In this document: in pieces, positions 43,684 through 54,385 of the stretch
How the letters are laid out: every line of letters begins with the position of its first letter
How positions within the stretch are numbered: the first letter of the stretch is position 1
Origin: Heloderma charlesbogerti
Lineage: Eukaryota; Chordata; Lepidosauria; Squamata; Helodermatidae
Direction of reading: 5' to 3'
Length of the DNA stretch: 64,000 nucleotides
Assembly: GCA_026122225.1 (NCBI GenBank)
Contig: JANEZZ010001492.1
Location: 124,001-188,000 of the forward strand
The notes under the pieces: generated by a model
Database searches by the model: none
What the model was told of the DNA's origin: nothing
What the model saw: only the letters and a program-made list of their open reading frames with translations
Program-made: the position numbers and the translations under genes

Positions 43684-44925
43684 ATTGTTGTTGTTGTTCA
43701 GTCATTACGTCGTGTCCGACTCTTCGTTCCCCCATGGAACATAGCACTCCAGGCCTTCCTGTCCTCCGCTCTCTCCCGGAGTGTGCTCAAGTTCATATTC
43801 ATTGCATCAGTGATGCTATCTAGCCATCTCATCCTCTGCCATCCCTTTCTCCTTTTGCTTTCAATCTTCCCCAGCATCAGGGTCTTTTCCAGGGAGTTTT
43901 CTCTTCGCATTAGGTGTCCAAAATATTTGAGCTTCAGTATCTGTCCTTCCAATGAGCAGTCAGGGTTGATTTCCTTTAGGATGGACTGATTTGACCTCCT
44001 TGCAGTCCAGGGGACTCGTAAGAGTCTTCTCCAGCACCACAGTTCGAAAGCATCAATTCTTCAGCGCTCAGCCTTCCTTATAATCCAGCTCTCACAGCCA
44101 TACTTTAGCACTGCAATCCCCTATGATGAAAAGGACATCTTTTTTTGGTGTTAGTTCTAGAAGGTGTTGTAGGTCTTCATAGAACGGATCAACCTCAGCT
44201 TTTTCGGCCTCAGTGGTTGGGGCATAGACTTGAATTACTGTGATGTTGAATGGTTTGCCTTGGATTCGTACTGAGATCATTCTATCGTTTTTGAGATTGT
44301 ACCCCAGTACTGCTTTTCCCACCCTTTTATTGACTATGAGTGCTACTCCATTTCTTCTAAGGGATTCTTGCCCACAATAGTAGATAGGATGGTCACCTGA
44401 ATTAAATTCGCCCATGCTTGTCCATTTTAGTTCGCTGATTCCCAAGATGTTGATGTTCAATCTTGCCATCTCATGTTTGACCACCTCCAGCTTACCTTGA
44501 TTCGTTGATCTTACATTCCAGGTTCCTAAATAATATTGTTCTTTACAGTATCGGACTTTCTTTTCACCACCAGACACATCCACAACTGAGTGTCCTTTCG
44601 GCTTTGGCCCAGCCACTTCACTCTTTCTGGCGCTCCTTGGAAATTCCCTCTGCTCTTCCCCAGTAGTATATTGGACACCTTCCGACCTGAGGGGCTCATC
44701 TTCCAGCATCATATCTTTTAGCCTTGTGATATGTTCCATGGTGTTTTCTTGGCAAGAATACTGGAGTGGGTTGCCATTTCCTTCTCCAGTGGACCACATT
44801 TTGTCAGAACTCTCTGCCATAACCTGTCTGTCTTGGGTGGCCCTGCACGGCATAGCTTATGGCTTCACTGAGTTAAGCAAGCCCCTTCACCACAACATGG
44901 CAGTGATCCATGAAGGGGGACTTGA
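43684..44925 (-). pseudogene. BovB LINE, antisense, EN joined directly to the 3' end by deletion of RT
   Basis: Inverse 3' end at 43684-44104 encodes the BovB C-terminus up to YGCESW. From about 44105 rightward (inverse frame 44853-44092) comes the 5' UTR, an N-terminal leader (ENTMEHITRLKDMMLEDEPL) and the APE-type endonuclease: LGTWNVRSTNQGKLEVVKHE, ILGISELKWTSMGEFNSGDH, YYCGQESLRRNGVALIVNKR, VIQVYAPTTEAE and FIIGDCSAKV, where related copies have GDWNAKV. The RT core between them is gone. The junction reads GCTAAAGTATGGCTG, with a shared GTA from both partners. The join is out of frame. The 5' portion is the only BovB endonuclease in the window. Confidence 0.85.
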
Positions 44926-45834
44926 GCATACATAGTTCTTATTTCATGGGCCAACAGAGATTTTGGAGTGCAATACATCTGATTTGCATGGTCCATGTAT
45001 ATTGAGCTTTCAGCTCAGCCTTGCCTCCCCATCCAGACATGAGGTAAACTCAGAATGGGCTGTGCAGCCCACACCCAGCTTCGAACCATTAGCAGAGGGA
45101 TGTCCTTGGAAAGACAGTACCATACCTTCCTTTTCAAAGGAGTTTTCCCATGCTTCTAGAGCACAGAGCTGCTGTGCAGACTTGTCCCTTCATGGCTCAC
45201 TTCACTGAAACAAACTAGCGAATCATTGATCAAAATTCAGTAGATGTATTAGGAATTCTGAGCTGAAATTCTTCAACAAATTAGTCGATAATTGCAATGG
45301 ACAGCACCTCTTGGTTGGAGGGGGGAAAACAACAACCAAGGACCTTGTTTTTATTAAGTGCAATAGGTTTTGGCAGCTTTATATTTGGTTTCAAGCTTCA
45401 TAGGAAACAATCTGTGGACTTCTGCATCTTTTCTGATTGCTACAAGTGTTCTGAATTTGCATCTTCTTTAAGTTGGTGCTCCTTTCATTTACTTCTCCTT
45501 CAAATGAACTGTCTATTAGTTGCTGTATTGCCAGCCACTTCAAAACTTGTTATGTACTTCAAAGGAGATATGATTTTCACCATTTAAGTCACTGCAAGCA
45601 GAGTTCATTTTACAGAGCATTTGCTTTATATTTTGCTGACCAGTGATTGCAATGCCTTTTATCCAGAGGATTCCCATTCAAGGCTACAGTACTACTCAAG
45701 AGTAAACACCAATGCCTTTGGCAATTTCCCCCCACTCCCAACATTATACCACCTCAAGACTCTTTTCTACAATTGGCTGGATCCAAAAACAAAGGAACCC
45801 AAAGTACAATATTTCTGAGCAGCTTTGAGCCGAA
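44926..45834. other. Unassigned
   Basis: Nothing recognised in 0.9 kb. Confidence 0.35.
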
Positions 45835-46135
45835 CATTACAAGACACTAATGGTGTGAGCTGTTTGGCAGTGGAACAGACTACCTTGGGATAGGGTGGGG
45901 GGCTCTCCTCCACTGGAGGTATTTAGGACACAATCCTATGCATGCTAGGAGTTGTGGGCTTTCTTTCTGTCTGAACATGCATAGGATTGCACCCTTAAGG
46001 TTTTTAAACAGAAGTGTATGGTCACCTATCAGGGAGTATGTAACTGCATATTGCATTGCAGATCCTGCATTGAGCAGGGCATTGGATTAGATGGACTGCA
46101 AGGTCCCTCCTGACTCTATGATTCCATGATTTAAA
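45835..46135 (+). mobile_element. CR1-type LINE 3' end, sense, with a nested MITE
   Basis: TTTGGCAGTGGAACAGACTA, GGAGGTATTT, AACAGAAGTGTATGGTCACC, GATCCTGCATTGAGCAGGGC, then GACTCTATGATTCCATGATT. The ATTCTATG-like tail marks CR1. A MITE (45926-45994) splits it. Confidence 0.7.
45926..45994. mobile_element. Palindromic TWA-flanked MITE in CR1
   Basis: 69 bp, GGACACAATCCTATGCATGC to GCATAGGATTGCACCC, with perfect TTA flanks (45923-45925, 45995-45997). Removing it and one TTA restores CR1 continuity, which supports the 3-bp duplication. Confidence 0.75.
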
Positions 46136-46315
46136 TGAGACAAAATTAGTTCCTCGGATCCTGTGTGAACTGGTTAAGGAACAACATGTTATTTACATGA
46201 TGAACGTGTATATGGTTCTACCTCTCTCACCTTTTCCATGTGACCCTTGACTTATCCTCTTTATCTTCATCATAAATATGTTGCATAATATATAACTACA
46301 CCAGGCATCATCTAC

Positions 46316-46430
46316 TCCAGGGATAGGCAACATGAGGCCCTCCAGATGTTTTGGACTACAAGTTCCATAATCCCTGCACTGGGGCTGATAGGACTTGTGG
46401 TCCAAAACAATTGGAGAGTACCAGATTGCT
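46316..46430. mobile_element. Palindromic element (CAGGGATAGGCAAC left end)
   Basis: CAGGGATAGGCAACATGAGG, CAGATGTTTTGGACTACAAG, a centre near ATCCCTGCACTGGGGCTGAT, then the inverse CTTGTGGTCCAAAACAATTG. Same family as 48212-48360. Confidence 0.6.
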
Positions 46431-46465
46431 TACATCTGATCAACACCAGTGGTATACTAAGCATC

Positions 46466-46516
46466 AGAAGAAGAAGAAGAAGAAGAAGAAGAAGAAGAAG
46501 AAGAAGAAGAAGAAGA
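46466..46516 (+). repeat. (GAA)n microsatellite
   Basis: About 17 uninterrupted AGA/GAA units on the plus strand. Confidence 0.9.
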
Positions 46517-46604
46517 AAGCCACTTTAAATCTAAATGTAATCCATGGTGTTTAAAATATGTATTTTATGCACAGTAAGTAACAACAGCTCCAGGTTTGTC
46601 CAGC

Positions 46605-46800
46605 TAATGGGAACATAGGAAGCTGCCTTAAATTGACTGTCAGACTATTGGTCCATCTTGCTGTATATTGCCTACAGTGACAGAGAGAAGTTCTCCATGT
46701 TCTAAGACAAGACATCTTTCCCAATCCTACTGGGGATCCCAAAGATTGAACCTGTGACCCTTTGCATGCAAAATATGTACTGTACCATGGTGCTATGGCC
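46605..46800 (-). mobile_element. tRNA-derived SINE with CR1-like tail, antisense, older copy
   Basis: GGAAGCTGCCTTAAATTGAC, TATTGGTCCATCTTGC, then GGGATCCCAAAGATTGAACC and CCTTTGCATGCAAAATATGT: inverse of the same SINE as 37132-37325, more diverged. Confidence 0.7.
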
Positions 46801-46869
46801 CTTCTTAATCAAGAATAGCAGTAACATCTTTTAAACCAGAAACCAAGTTGGTTCATGTCCACACTCTAT

Positions 46870-47190
46870 TATATATATGTACAAAATTTATATCCCACCT
46901 TTTTACTAAAAATAGTGCTCAAGTTGGATAACAATAAACAGAGATAAAATAACAAAGTTATAATGAAAACATTAAAACTAATCAAATAGAAACACATCAA
47001 CAAGTAGAAATAATAGCACCCACCAGATGAAAACCTACTTCAGTAGCAAGGCAGCTTAAACACCAGAAGCCTGCTGGCAGAAATACAACAAAGATGGAGC
47101 TAGCCTGGTCTCCCTTGGCAGGGAGTTCCATAGACAGGGAGCAGCCACCGAGAAGGCCCTCTCTTGTGTTCTCGCCAAATACTCAAGCAG
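46870..47190 (-). mobile_element. L2/CR1-group LINE 3' end, antisense
   Basis: TTATATCCCACCTTTTTACT, then CTGGTCTCCCTTGGCAGGGA and GTTCCATAGACAGGGAGCAG parallel the copy at 43250-43672. Confidence 0.6.
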
Positions 47191-47744
47191 AAGTACAACG
47201 TTTATCGTTATTGGAGAAGATGGCACACTGCAAGCCCGCTATGTAACTTGCAAGATGTTTTGTTATAAGAGATCGCTTGATTTATGGTGAGGGTGGGAGT
47301 CTCTTGTTTTGTTAAATGGTAAAATAACAGAGAACCATTTTTCTGCTTCACACTCCAGCAACTGCAGGAAAGGCAAAGATAACAGTGGTTCCACAAAAGC
47401 AAAGAATCACAGTCCATTTCCCCTCATACACACACACACACATAACTGAAAGCGTACCATTAATGTATACCATGTACAGTGTGGAATATCCATTAAAGAG
47501 CAGTTCACACAGCTGGTTTTGATTTGACCATGATCACCCCTTGAGAAGCCAGAGTCAGAAATGAAACAGTGGGTTGCAGGTCACTGAGTGCAAAGGCTAA
47601 TGGAGCTTTCTGGTAATGGCATCATGGGAGAAGAGGGACAGCCAGTGGGCTGCCTGAAGGAACACAGAGGACATCCTGTTGGCAAGACTATGGACATGAA
47701 GTCAAAGCAAAGACTTTCAGTTCATCTTGAGCTTCAAGAATTTA
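47191..47744. other. Unassigned
   Basis: Short (CA)n near 47429-47442. Nothing else recognised. Confidence 0.35.
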
Positions 47745-48108
47745 TCCAGTCTTAAGTTTGGTTCATCCCAAAGTTTGAAGGGTTGTTTTTTTTTAGGTTT
47801 GCAGGAAAATTCATAAGTATCATTGTACACATTTCTTCTAATACATGCATTTTGTATGCATTTCAGCCTAATATACACATTTTTTCAAGCATTTTTCCAA
47901 ATATAATGCATTTTTGAGGGTTACTATACCTTAGATATGCATTTTTGTATACATTTTTTTGATTAGAGAACATTGCAAACTTCAGAGAAGTTTAACATTC
48001 AAAGGTTAACTCAGTATCGGGTCACACTTTGGTTCAAAAGTGTGAAATTCGGTAAGTTCGTATTAAAATGCGAACTGAACACATTTCTCCCCATACCTAT
48101 GTTCAGCA
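47745..48108. mobile_element. Decayed hAT-type element related to copy K, opposite orientation
   Basis: GGTTCATCCCAAAGTTTG, repeated ATGCATTTT and TACACATTTTTTC motifs, and a right end AACACATTTCTCCCCATACCTA that parallels the inverse left end of copy K. Left terminus lost. Confidence 0.5.
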
Positions 48109-48211
48109 CACCATTTCAAAGGAGAATCTGCATGTAGACATACATCTGTTTCTCATCATTCAGGGTCCTCCAAACGGGTGGAGACCCTACACATATAGAG
48201 CTGCGAGCCGG

Positions 48212-48360
48212 GAGTGGGCAGAAAGCAGATCTCAAGAAAGAAGATCTCCAGATGTTTTGGACTTTAACTCCCAGCATTGCTGACCATTGGCCATGCTGGC
48301 AGGGGCTTCTGGGAGTTGAAGTCCAAAACAACTGGAGATCTACCTTCTGCCCACCCCTGG
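48212..48360. mobile_element. Palindromic hAT-like MITE
   Basis: About 149 bp. AGTGGGCAGAAAGCAGATCT and CCAGATGTTTTGGACTTTAA pair with the inverse TTGAAGTCCAAAACAACTGG and CTTCTGCCCACCCCTG. The centre is GCCATGCTGGC. Confidence 0.65.
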
Positions 48361-48672
48361 TGTAAGCTCTCCATTCTGTCTGTTTACTAAATGTGCAGCT
48401 GTCAGCGGAAGGACCAGCAGGCACACAGACATAGGGGGTGCAGGTGACATGCATGCATCTGATAAAATGAGCAGTGTCTGTGAAAACTTATGCCATAATA
48501 AACAAGTTCGCCTTTAAGGTGCTACAAGGTTCTTCTTTATTTTGTCTACAACAGGCTAACATGGCAGATTGTTAGGAGACTGCCTGTTTCCAATTATCTC
48601 TTTTTGTATATAATTGTAACTGCTACAAAGGCACCATAGGACTCTAGAACTTTCTCATCCAAAGGAAATTAA
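48361..48672. other. Unassigned
   Basis: Nothing recognised. Confidence 0.35.
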
Positions 48673-48756
48673 GGGTGCAATTCTATGCATGTTTAGACAG
48701 AAAAATGTCCTACAACTCCCAGCATTCCCCAGCCAGCCATGGATAGGATTGCACCC
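48673..48756. mobile_element. GGGTGCAATTC palindromic MITE
   Basis: 84 bp, GGGTGCAATTCTATGCATGT to ATGGATAGGATTGCACCC, with perfect TAA flanks (48670-48672, 48757-48759). Confidence 0.7.
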
Positions 48757-49595
48757 TAAATTATTAAAACCTGCAGGATTAGCCCAAGGTTTATCACATC
48801 TCTGGAAAGGAGGGAGCATGTAACAATATTGCTGTGCAAAGCTCTGTGGTAGAGAAATATGACAAGCAAGGAAGAGAAACAATCTTTTGGCAACCCATTG
48901 GTGTTTTTAAAATAAAAATCTGTCTTTGTTTAGAGCTCCTTTGTACCCACTGATGAAAAGGACAAGATTTCCTTCAATGGATATTGATATCACCCTCATC
49001 ATCATCACCATCATCAATAATCACGATGTGTGGATGTCTTTGATATTCCCAAGGTATCTGTGTAACGTGATAGGAGGCTGGGAGTTTGAACTTGAACCTA
49101 AATAATTGTAACCAGAAGTCTCTAGATAGAAAGAGTGCTTCCATGCTCCATTTTATACCCATGTCATGGTCGGCACATATGATTTTAGTTGTTTCTTTCA
49201 GAAGATTATCTCCTTATTTTAGGACAGAGAGAGTAAGCACAAATGCTTAGAACAGATGCATCCCAAATCTGCATATGTCAGATGAATGTGGCTGTGCCAA
49301 TCTAGCACAGACGTTAGATATTCTGTAACAGCTGAATGCTCAGTGTGTTGGCATGAGGAGCATGTACACAAGACATATATCAGTCACCAAAATTATTCAT
49401 TGGAAGTTGGCAAAACTTGGTCATTTGGTACCCAAGGAAAACCAATGTGAGCATTGCTCAGCACAGCCATTCATGAGAGGCAGAGAGTCCTGTGAGATGT
49501 TGAATTGTTTATCTGTAGGCCCTTCACCCCACAGAAAGGGGGCAGAATATGGGCAGTGGGTGAAAACATGGGCAAAGCAATATAGAAAAATATAA
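48757..49595. other. Unassigned
   Basis: A CATCATCACC run lies near 48998-49016. Nothing else recognised. Confidence 0.35.
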
Positions 49596-49655
49596 AGGTA
49601 TAGTCATACTTAGAACAGCCTCATTGAAATCAGTGAGGGTTAAGTTAGTCATGAC
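49596..49655. mobile_element. Half copy of the GGTTGGATCCAGA palindrome
   Basis: TATAGTCATACTTAGAACAG, then TTGAAATCAGTGAGGGTTAA and GTTAGTCATGAC. Confidence 0.5.
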
Positions 49656-50551
49656 TAGTGACAGGCAAACAAAACCCAAATGAATTTGTTATTTCCTCAG
49701 AAATGAATAAATTCATCTGTATAATCTTAAATGAGAGGTCTCCTTTAATTTGAGATCCAGTTCTGTGTATATGAGTTTTTTTTCATATGTGCAATACCAA
49801 ACTGCATCTTGGGAGCTATAGTTTGGAATTGCACCATGTGTCATAATGTCATGTGTCACCACATTATGTACCCCTTCCAGATTAGTTGTTTCCCCACGGC
49901 CTTTCTTCATAATGTTTACTTACCATTGCCAATCAGTATATGGAGGAGAAAGAGAGATCGGTATATGGAGGTGTATACTGCCTATAAGCATTTCTACATA
50001 AGGTTTTTATTGCATGCTCATGACTGGTCACTCCCAGAAGTTTGTGGGCCCTTTACATGACATCGTCAACCTTCAGGGTATCTCCTGCACTTTCTGACCT
50101 TTATCCTGCTTTTTAAAAGTTTGGAGATAACCTGATAAGGAATGTTAATGTGATATATTGGCCGTGAGAAATTGTGCAGTTCTGCTAGAACCATAGCACC
50201 ATCTAGTGGCTGTTAAATGAAACATATAGAACTTGCAGACAAAGGAATTCCCCACTTCAAAGCACATGTCTGCCCATGTAAAGGAGCCAATCTTAATCCC
50301 TCAAAGAATCCAGAAACAAAAGCCCCAGTAAGCTGCAAGATAAAAAGCCTGGTGTGGTGAAGCCCTACGTGGCTATTTCCTGAAACATGATTGGATTGTG
50401 GAAAGAGTTCAAATGTCAACCTCTCCCTAAAGGGTTAAAGCGACATTATCCATTTCCTCCTGAAAGAAAAGGGTAAAAACTAACCAACCCAGCCCATACA
50501 CTGAAATGCCATAATTTAGATGCAGACTGTGCATGCTCCAAAGCTCATAAT
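49656..50551. other. Unassigned
   Basis: Nothing recognised apart from a possible foldback near 49800-49870 (CACCATGTGTCATAATG / CATGTGTCACCACATTATG). Confidence 0.35.
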
Positions 50552-52737
50552 TAGGGCTGTGCACCACTTTGGTCCAAAGCCTGAATAATGGGTTGAAGTG
50601 GGCTGATTCGGCGGTGCCTCATCTTGCTATGAAGCAGATCAGAACAGTACCGAGGCACCCTGAACCAAAGCAGGTCACCTATGAGGTGCTTTGGTCTGCC
50701 TCGTATATTCAGAGCTCTTCTTGTGCCTTCTATCTGGCTAAGCCAGATAGCACAGAATTGCAGGGATGGCGTCAGGAAGGCTAAAGCTGAGAATGAGCTG
50801 AGGTTAGCAAGGGATGTTAAAAACAACAAAAAGGCTTTCTTCAGCTACGTGCATAGTAAAAGGCAGAGGAAAGAAATGGTGGTTCAGCTATTAAATAAGG
50901 ATGGCAAAACGATAACAGATGACAAAGAAAAGGCAGAGGTGCTCAATTCCTACTTTGGCTCAGTCTTCTCCCAAAAGAGGGTCTATGACAAAAAAGAAGG
51001 TCTATGGCAAAGGCGAAGTACAGGCTGAAGGGGCAGGATTGCAGCTTGAGATGGACAGGCATATGGTCAAGGAACACCTCATTACTTTGAATGAGTTCAA
51101 ATCTCCAGGGCCAGATGAACTGCATCCTAGAGTCATAAAGGAACTGGCAGAAGAACTCTCAGAACCGCTGTCTATTCTCTTTGAGAAATCATGGAGGACA
51201 GGGGAAGTGCCAGATGACTGGAGGAGGGCTAATGTTGTCCCTATCTTCAAAAAGGGTAAAAAGGAGGAACCTGGGAACTACAGACCAGTCAGTCTGACAT
51301 CAATCCCTGGGAAAATTCTGGAGCAGATCATAAAGCAATCCATCTGGAAGCACCTTGACAACAATGCCGTGATTACTCGAAGCCAACATGGATTTGTCAA
51401 AAACAAGTCCTGCCAGACAAATCTGATCTCATTTTTTGATCAAGTAACCTCCCTTGTAGACCGTGGGAATGCTGTAGACATCATATACCTCGATTTCAGC
51501 AAAGCTTTCGACAAAGTGCCCCATGATATCCTGATGAGCAAACTAGCTCAAAGTGGGCTAGATGAAACAACGATCCGGTGGATCCACAGTTGGCTACAGA
51601 ATCGGACTCCAAGAGTGCTTATCAATGGGACCTTCTCAAACTGGGGAGAGGTAACGAGTGGGGTACCGCAGGGCTCAGTCCTGGGCCCAGTGCTCTTCAA
51701 CATTTGTATTAATGACTTGGAGGTGGAGGTGCAAGGAATGCTGATCAAATTTGCAGTTGACACCAAATTGGGAGGGATAGCTAATACTTTGGAAGACAGA
51801 AACAAAATTCAAAGTGATCTGGATAGACTGGAGCGCTGGGCAGAAAACAACAGAATGACATTTAATAGGGACAAATGCCAAGTTCTGCACCTAGGAAAAA
51901 GAAACCAAATGCACAGTTACAAGATGGGGGATATGTGGCTCAACCACACTACAAGCAAGAAGGATCTTGGAATTGTTGTCGATCACAAGCTGAATATGAG
52001 CCAACAATGTGATGTGGCTGCAAAAAAGGCAAATGCTCTTTTGGGCTGCATTCATAGAAGCATCACTTCCAAATCCCGGGAGTACTAGTTCCCCTCTACT
52101 CAGCACTGGTTAGGCCTCATCTGGAGTACTGTGTCCAGTTCTGGGCACCACACTTTAAGAAGGATGCAGACAAACTGGAGAGGGTTCAGAGGAGGGCAAC
52201 AAAGATGATCAGGGGACTGGAAACAAAGCCCTATGAAGAAGAGAGACTGAAAGAACTGGGCATGTTTAGCCTTGAGAAGAGAAGACTGAGGGGAGATATG
52301 ATAGCACTCTTCAAGTACTTGAAAGGTTGTCACAGAGAAGAAGGCCAGGATCTCTTCTTGATCATCCCAGAGTGCAGGACATGGAATAATGGGCTCAAGT
52401 TACAGGAAGCCAGATTCTGGCTGAACATCAGGAAAAACTTCCTGACTGTAAGAGCAATACGACAATGGAACCAATTACCTGGGGAGGTGGTGGGCTCTCC
52501 CACACTGGAGGCCTTCAAGACAAGGCTGGACAGCCATTTGTTAGGGATGCTCTGACTTGGATTCCTGCATTGAGCAGGGGGTTGGACTCGATGGCCTTGT
52601 AGGCCCCTTCCAACCCTACTATTCTATGATTCTATGATTCTATGATTCTATGATTCTGAGCAGCCCAGACAGGCTGTCTCCAACATATCAACTTCTGAAA
52701 GATCATGTGGAGGAGGAGGAGGGAGGGGGGAAGGCGA
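50552..52737. mobile_element. TAGGGCTGTGC-type hAT element, interrupted by CR1; right end not found
   Basis: Left piece 50552-50730 starts TAGGGCTGTGCACCACTTTG and includes GAGCTCTTCTTGTGCCTTCT. The right piece resumes at 52658 (AGCAGCCCAGACAGGCTGTC to GGAGGGGGGAAGGCGA). Joined, they match the inverse of the element at 35684-36714. After 52737 the similarity stops, so the right end is deleted or displaced. The left flank is CTCATAAT. Confidence 0.65.
50731..52657 (+). pseudogene. CR1 LINE, sense, 5'-truncated ORF2 with three lesions
   Basis: Encodes RLARDVKNNKKAFFSYVHSK, PDELHPRVIKELAEELSEPL, TGEVPDDWRRANVVPIFKKG, NYRPVSLTSIPGKILEQIIK, SQHGFVKNKSCQTNLI, IIYLDFSKAFDKVPHDILMS, GVPQGSVLGPVLFNICINDL, then KFAVDTKLGG (FAVD at 51750-51761, where the family has FADD), LERWAENNRMTFNRDKCQVL and the C-terminus [20 protein letters not shown] to [18 protein letters not shown] (stop about 52554). 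Lesions: a frameshift near 50985-51005 at a local GGTCTATG duplication, the D-to-V change, and a 1-base loss near 52083 that gives TAG. Tail GATTCTATGATTCTATG to 52657. No endonuclease (truncated). Confidence 0.9.
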
Positions 52738-53328
52738 GAGGATGTGGAGGTGCCAAATGTATCAATTTGAGAGAGATCCAGCCACCGGGAGAGGCAGAAG
52801 ACGAGGACAGAGGGAAGGGCAGGGGAGACGGGAGTAAGCTTTGCTGTGAGTCAGCTCCTTGTGAGAGAGGTGGTGTTGCTGGAGAGGAGAGGTCTGTCTG
52901 AACATTATTTGGCTAGAGCAGTGGTCTCCAAAGTGGGGTGCACGCAGCCCGAGAGGTGCAAGATGATCCCTTGGGGTGCGCGAGCCATCTGATAATTGAG
53001 CAGCCTCCCGCTGCCCTGACGAGCTGCCATTGTGTGCAGTGGCGGCAGCAGCAGGATGGGACGGGAGCCGAGAGGGAAGCTCCACAGCATATCTGTCTTG
53101 GCTCCAGTCCTTTCCTGCCTGTGCTGCAGCCACCAAGAGCAACTGTGCCAGTGGAAGCCTTAACCCTTCCCGCTCTCCTTTGGCAGAACGAAGCCGAGAA
53201 GAAAGTGAGTGCTATGACAGCTGTGTTAGTGTCACCCCACCCCACCCTTCTGTAATAGGTTTATCAATCATTCTTGTTGTTTATTCATTTTAAAATCCAG
53301 AAAATTTAACTGTAGTTGCTTATCTCCA
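52738..53328. other. Possible hAT-like left end at 52918, otherwise unassigned
   Basis: CAGTGGTCTCCAAAGTGGGG at about 52919 looks like a Charlie-type hAT left terminus (CAGTGG). No matching right end was found. GC-rich, no gene recognised. Confidence 0.35.
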
Positions 53329-53329
53329 C

Positions 53330-53357
<28 letters not shown>
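53329..53357 (+). repeat. (CA)n microsatellite
   Basis: About 14 CA units. Confidence 0.9.
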
Positions 53358-53362
<5 letters not shown>

Positions 53363-53408
53363 ATACCTTTTCAATTCTCTCTCAACCATTAGTTTGCCCT
53401 TACTTAAT

Positions 53409-53467
<59 letters not shown>

Positions 53468-53686
53468 GAAACAACAAATATATGTATTTGTTTATATAGA
53501 GAGAGCAGGATCCAGCTGAATATATATAGAGAGAGAGCAGGATCCAGCTTAGAAACACTGAAGCAGGATCCAGCCGAAGAGGATTCCGGAGGGAGGCGGA
53601 GGTAAGTGCTCCATTCCACCATCGACTCCGGATTCTAAAGAATCCAGCCTCATTGGGGTCCATGGCGGAATTCTCCACCATCCCTA
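53409..53686. mobile_element. hAT-type palindromic element, copy F, with a simple-repeat hairpin
   Basis: The right 110 bp (from about 53575) match the right end of copies C and E: plus-strand donor-like GAGGTAAGTG (53600-53608), CATCGACTCCGGATTCTAAA, ATGGCGGAATTCTCCACC, then ATCCCTA (ends 53686). To the left, (TC)n(TA)n at 53409-53459 faces an inverse TATATAGAGAGAG at about 53494-53506 around a TTTGTTGTT/AACAACAAA stem, and GCAGGATCCAGC occurs three times. The left terminus could not be located. Confidence 0.55.
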
Positions 53687-53694
53687 GTCTTGAG

Positions 53695-53779
53695 TATATG
53701 GGCGATTCACAGCACTTTTTGCATATAAGTCTGTGTATGCACATAGACTTATAGGCAAAAAGTGCTATGAATTGCCCAG
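53695..53779. repeat. Hairpin module shared with copy H
   Basis: GGGCGATTCACAGCACTTTT, then GCATATAAGTCTGTGTATGC and the inverse ACATAGACTTATAGGCAAAA and AGTGCTATGAATTGCCC. The same layout forms the core of copy H (about 32956-33133), so copy F seems to have inserted in a relative of H. Confidence 0.7.
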
Positions 53780-53834
53780 GCAGGAGGAGGAGGTGGCGTG
53801 GCACATGCCCCAGCCACTAGCCATCTCCTCCTTG

Positions 53835-54385
53835 TGTCACGATTCCCTTAGCCCTCACTTCACTTCAGTGCCCAAACATACACAGACTAGAGGCTTCAGT
53901 CTACAGCTTTTAATCCATTACTTCACAGGGTCATACAGATGCAAATTCTCAGAGGACCTCTCCATCTACCAGGAATGCCTTCAGGGGACCTAAATGGAAT
54001 TTACGAGAGTTGCTCGCCGTTTGAAGAGGGAGGTGGTCTCGCTAGCCTAACTTAAGGAGGGGAGTTCCCTCTCTTCTCATGAGGCCTCTAAGCACAACTT
54101 CTCACGCAAGGCCAATCAGGTAGATTGTCTAAGTTCTGCCCCTGCCTTCTCTCTCTTTGCTCTGCACCTACACCTGGCATCTATTAGGTCAATCTTCTGT
54201 TCACTGCCTCTCACAGAGCGGGTGAGGAGGGACCCTCACGCTCAGCCATCCGGATGTTTGTAACCTGAGAAGCAGGCCTACTCATATCTGGACTAGCCTG
54301 GGAAAACACCTCCCCCATGTCTGATGGTTCTCCTTCAGAATCTGAACTGCTATTCCACTCCCTGCACTCAAAAACACCCCTGACA
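53835..54385 (-). mobile_element. Solo LTR of an LTR retrotransposon or endogenous retrovirus
   Basis: 551 bp with TGTCA at one end and TGACA at the other (53835-53839, 54381-54385) and a perfect 5-bp duplication CCTTG (53830-53834, 54386-54390). No internal gag or pol. Minus orientation is tentative, from an ATTAAA signal in the inverse near 53910. A 5-bp duplication fits Gypsy-like elements and some ERVs. Its insertion splits a palindromic element, whose CTAGCCATCTCCTCCTTG arm resumes after it. Confidence 0.75.

Noticed and set aside
44092..44853. Host AP endonuclease gene
   Set aside because: The peptide is the BovB APE-type endonuclease with the element's own leader and a GDCSAKV variant, and it is followed by the BovB 3' end.
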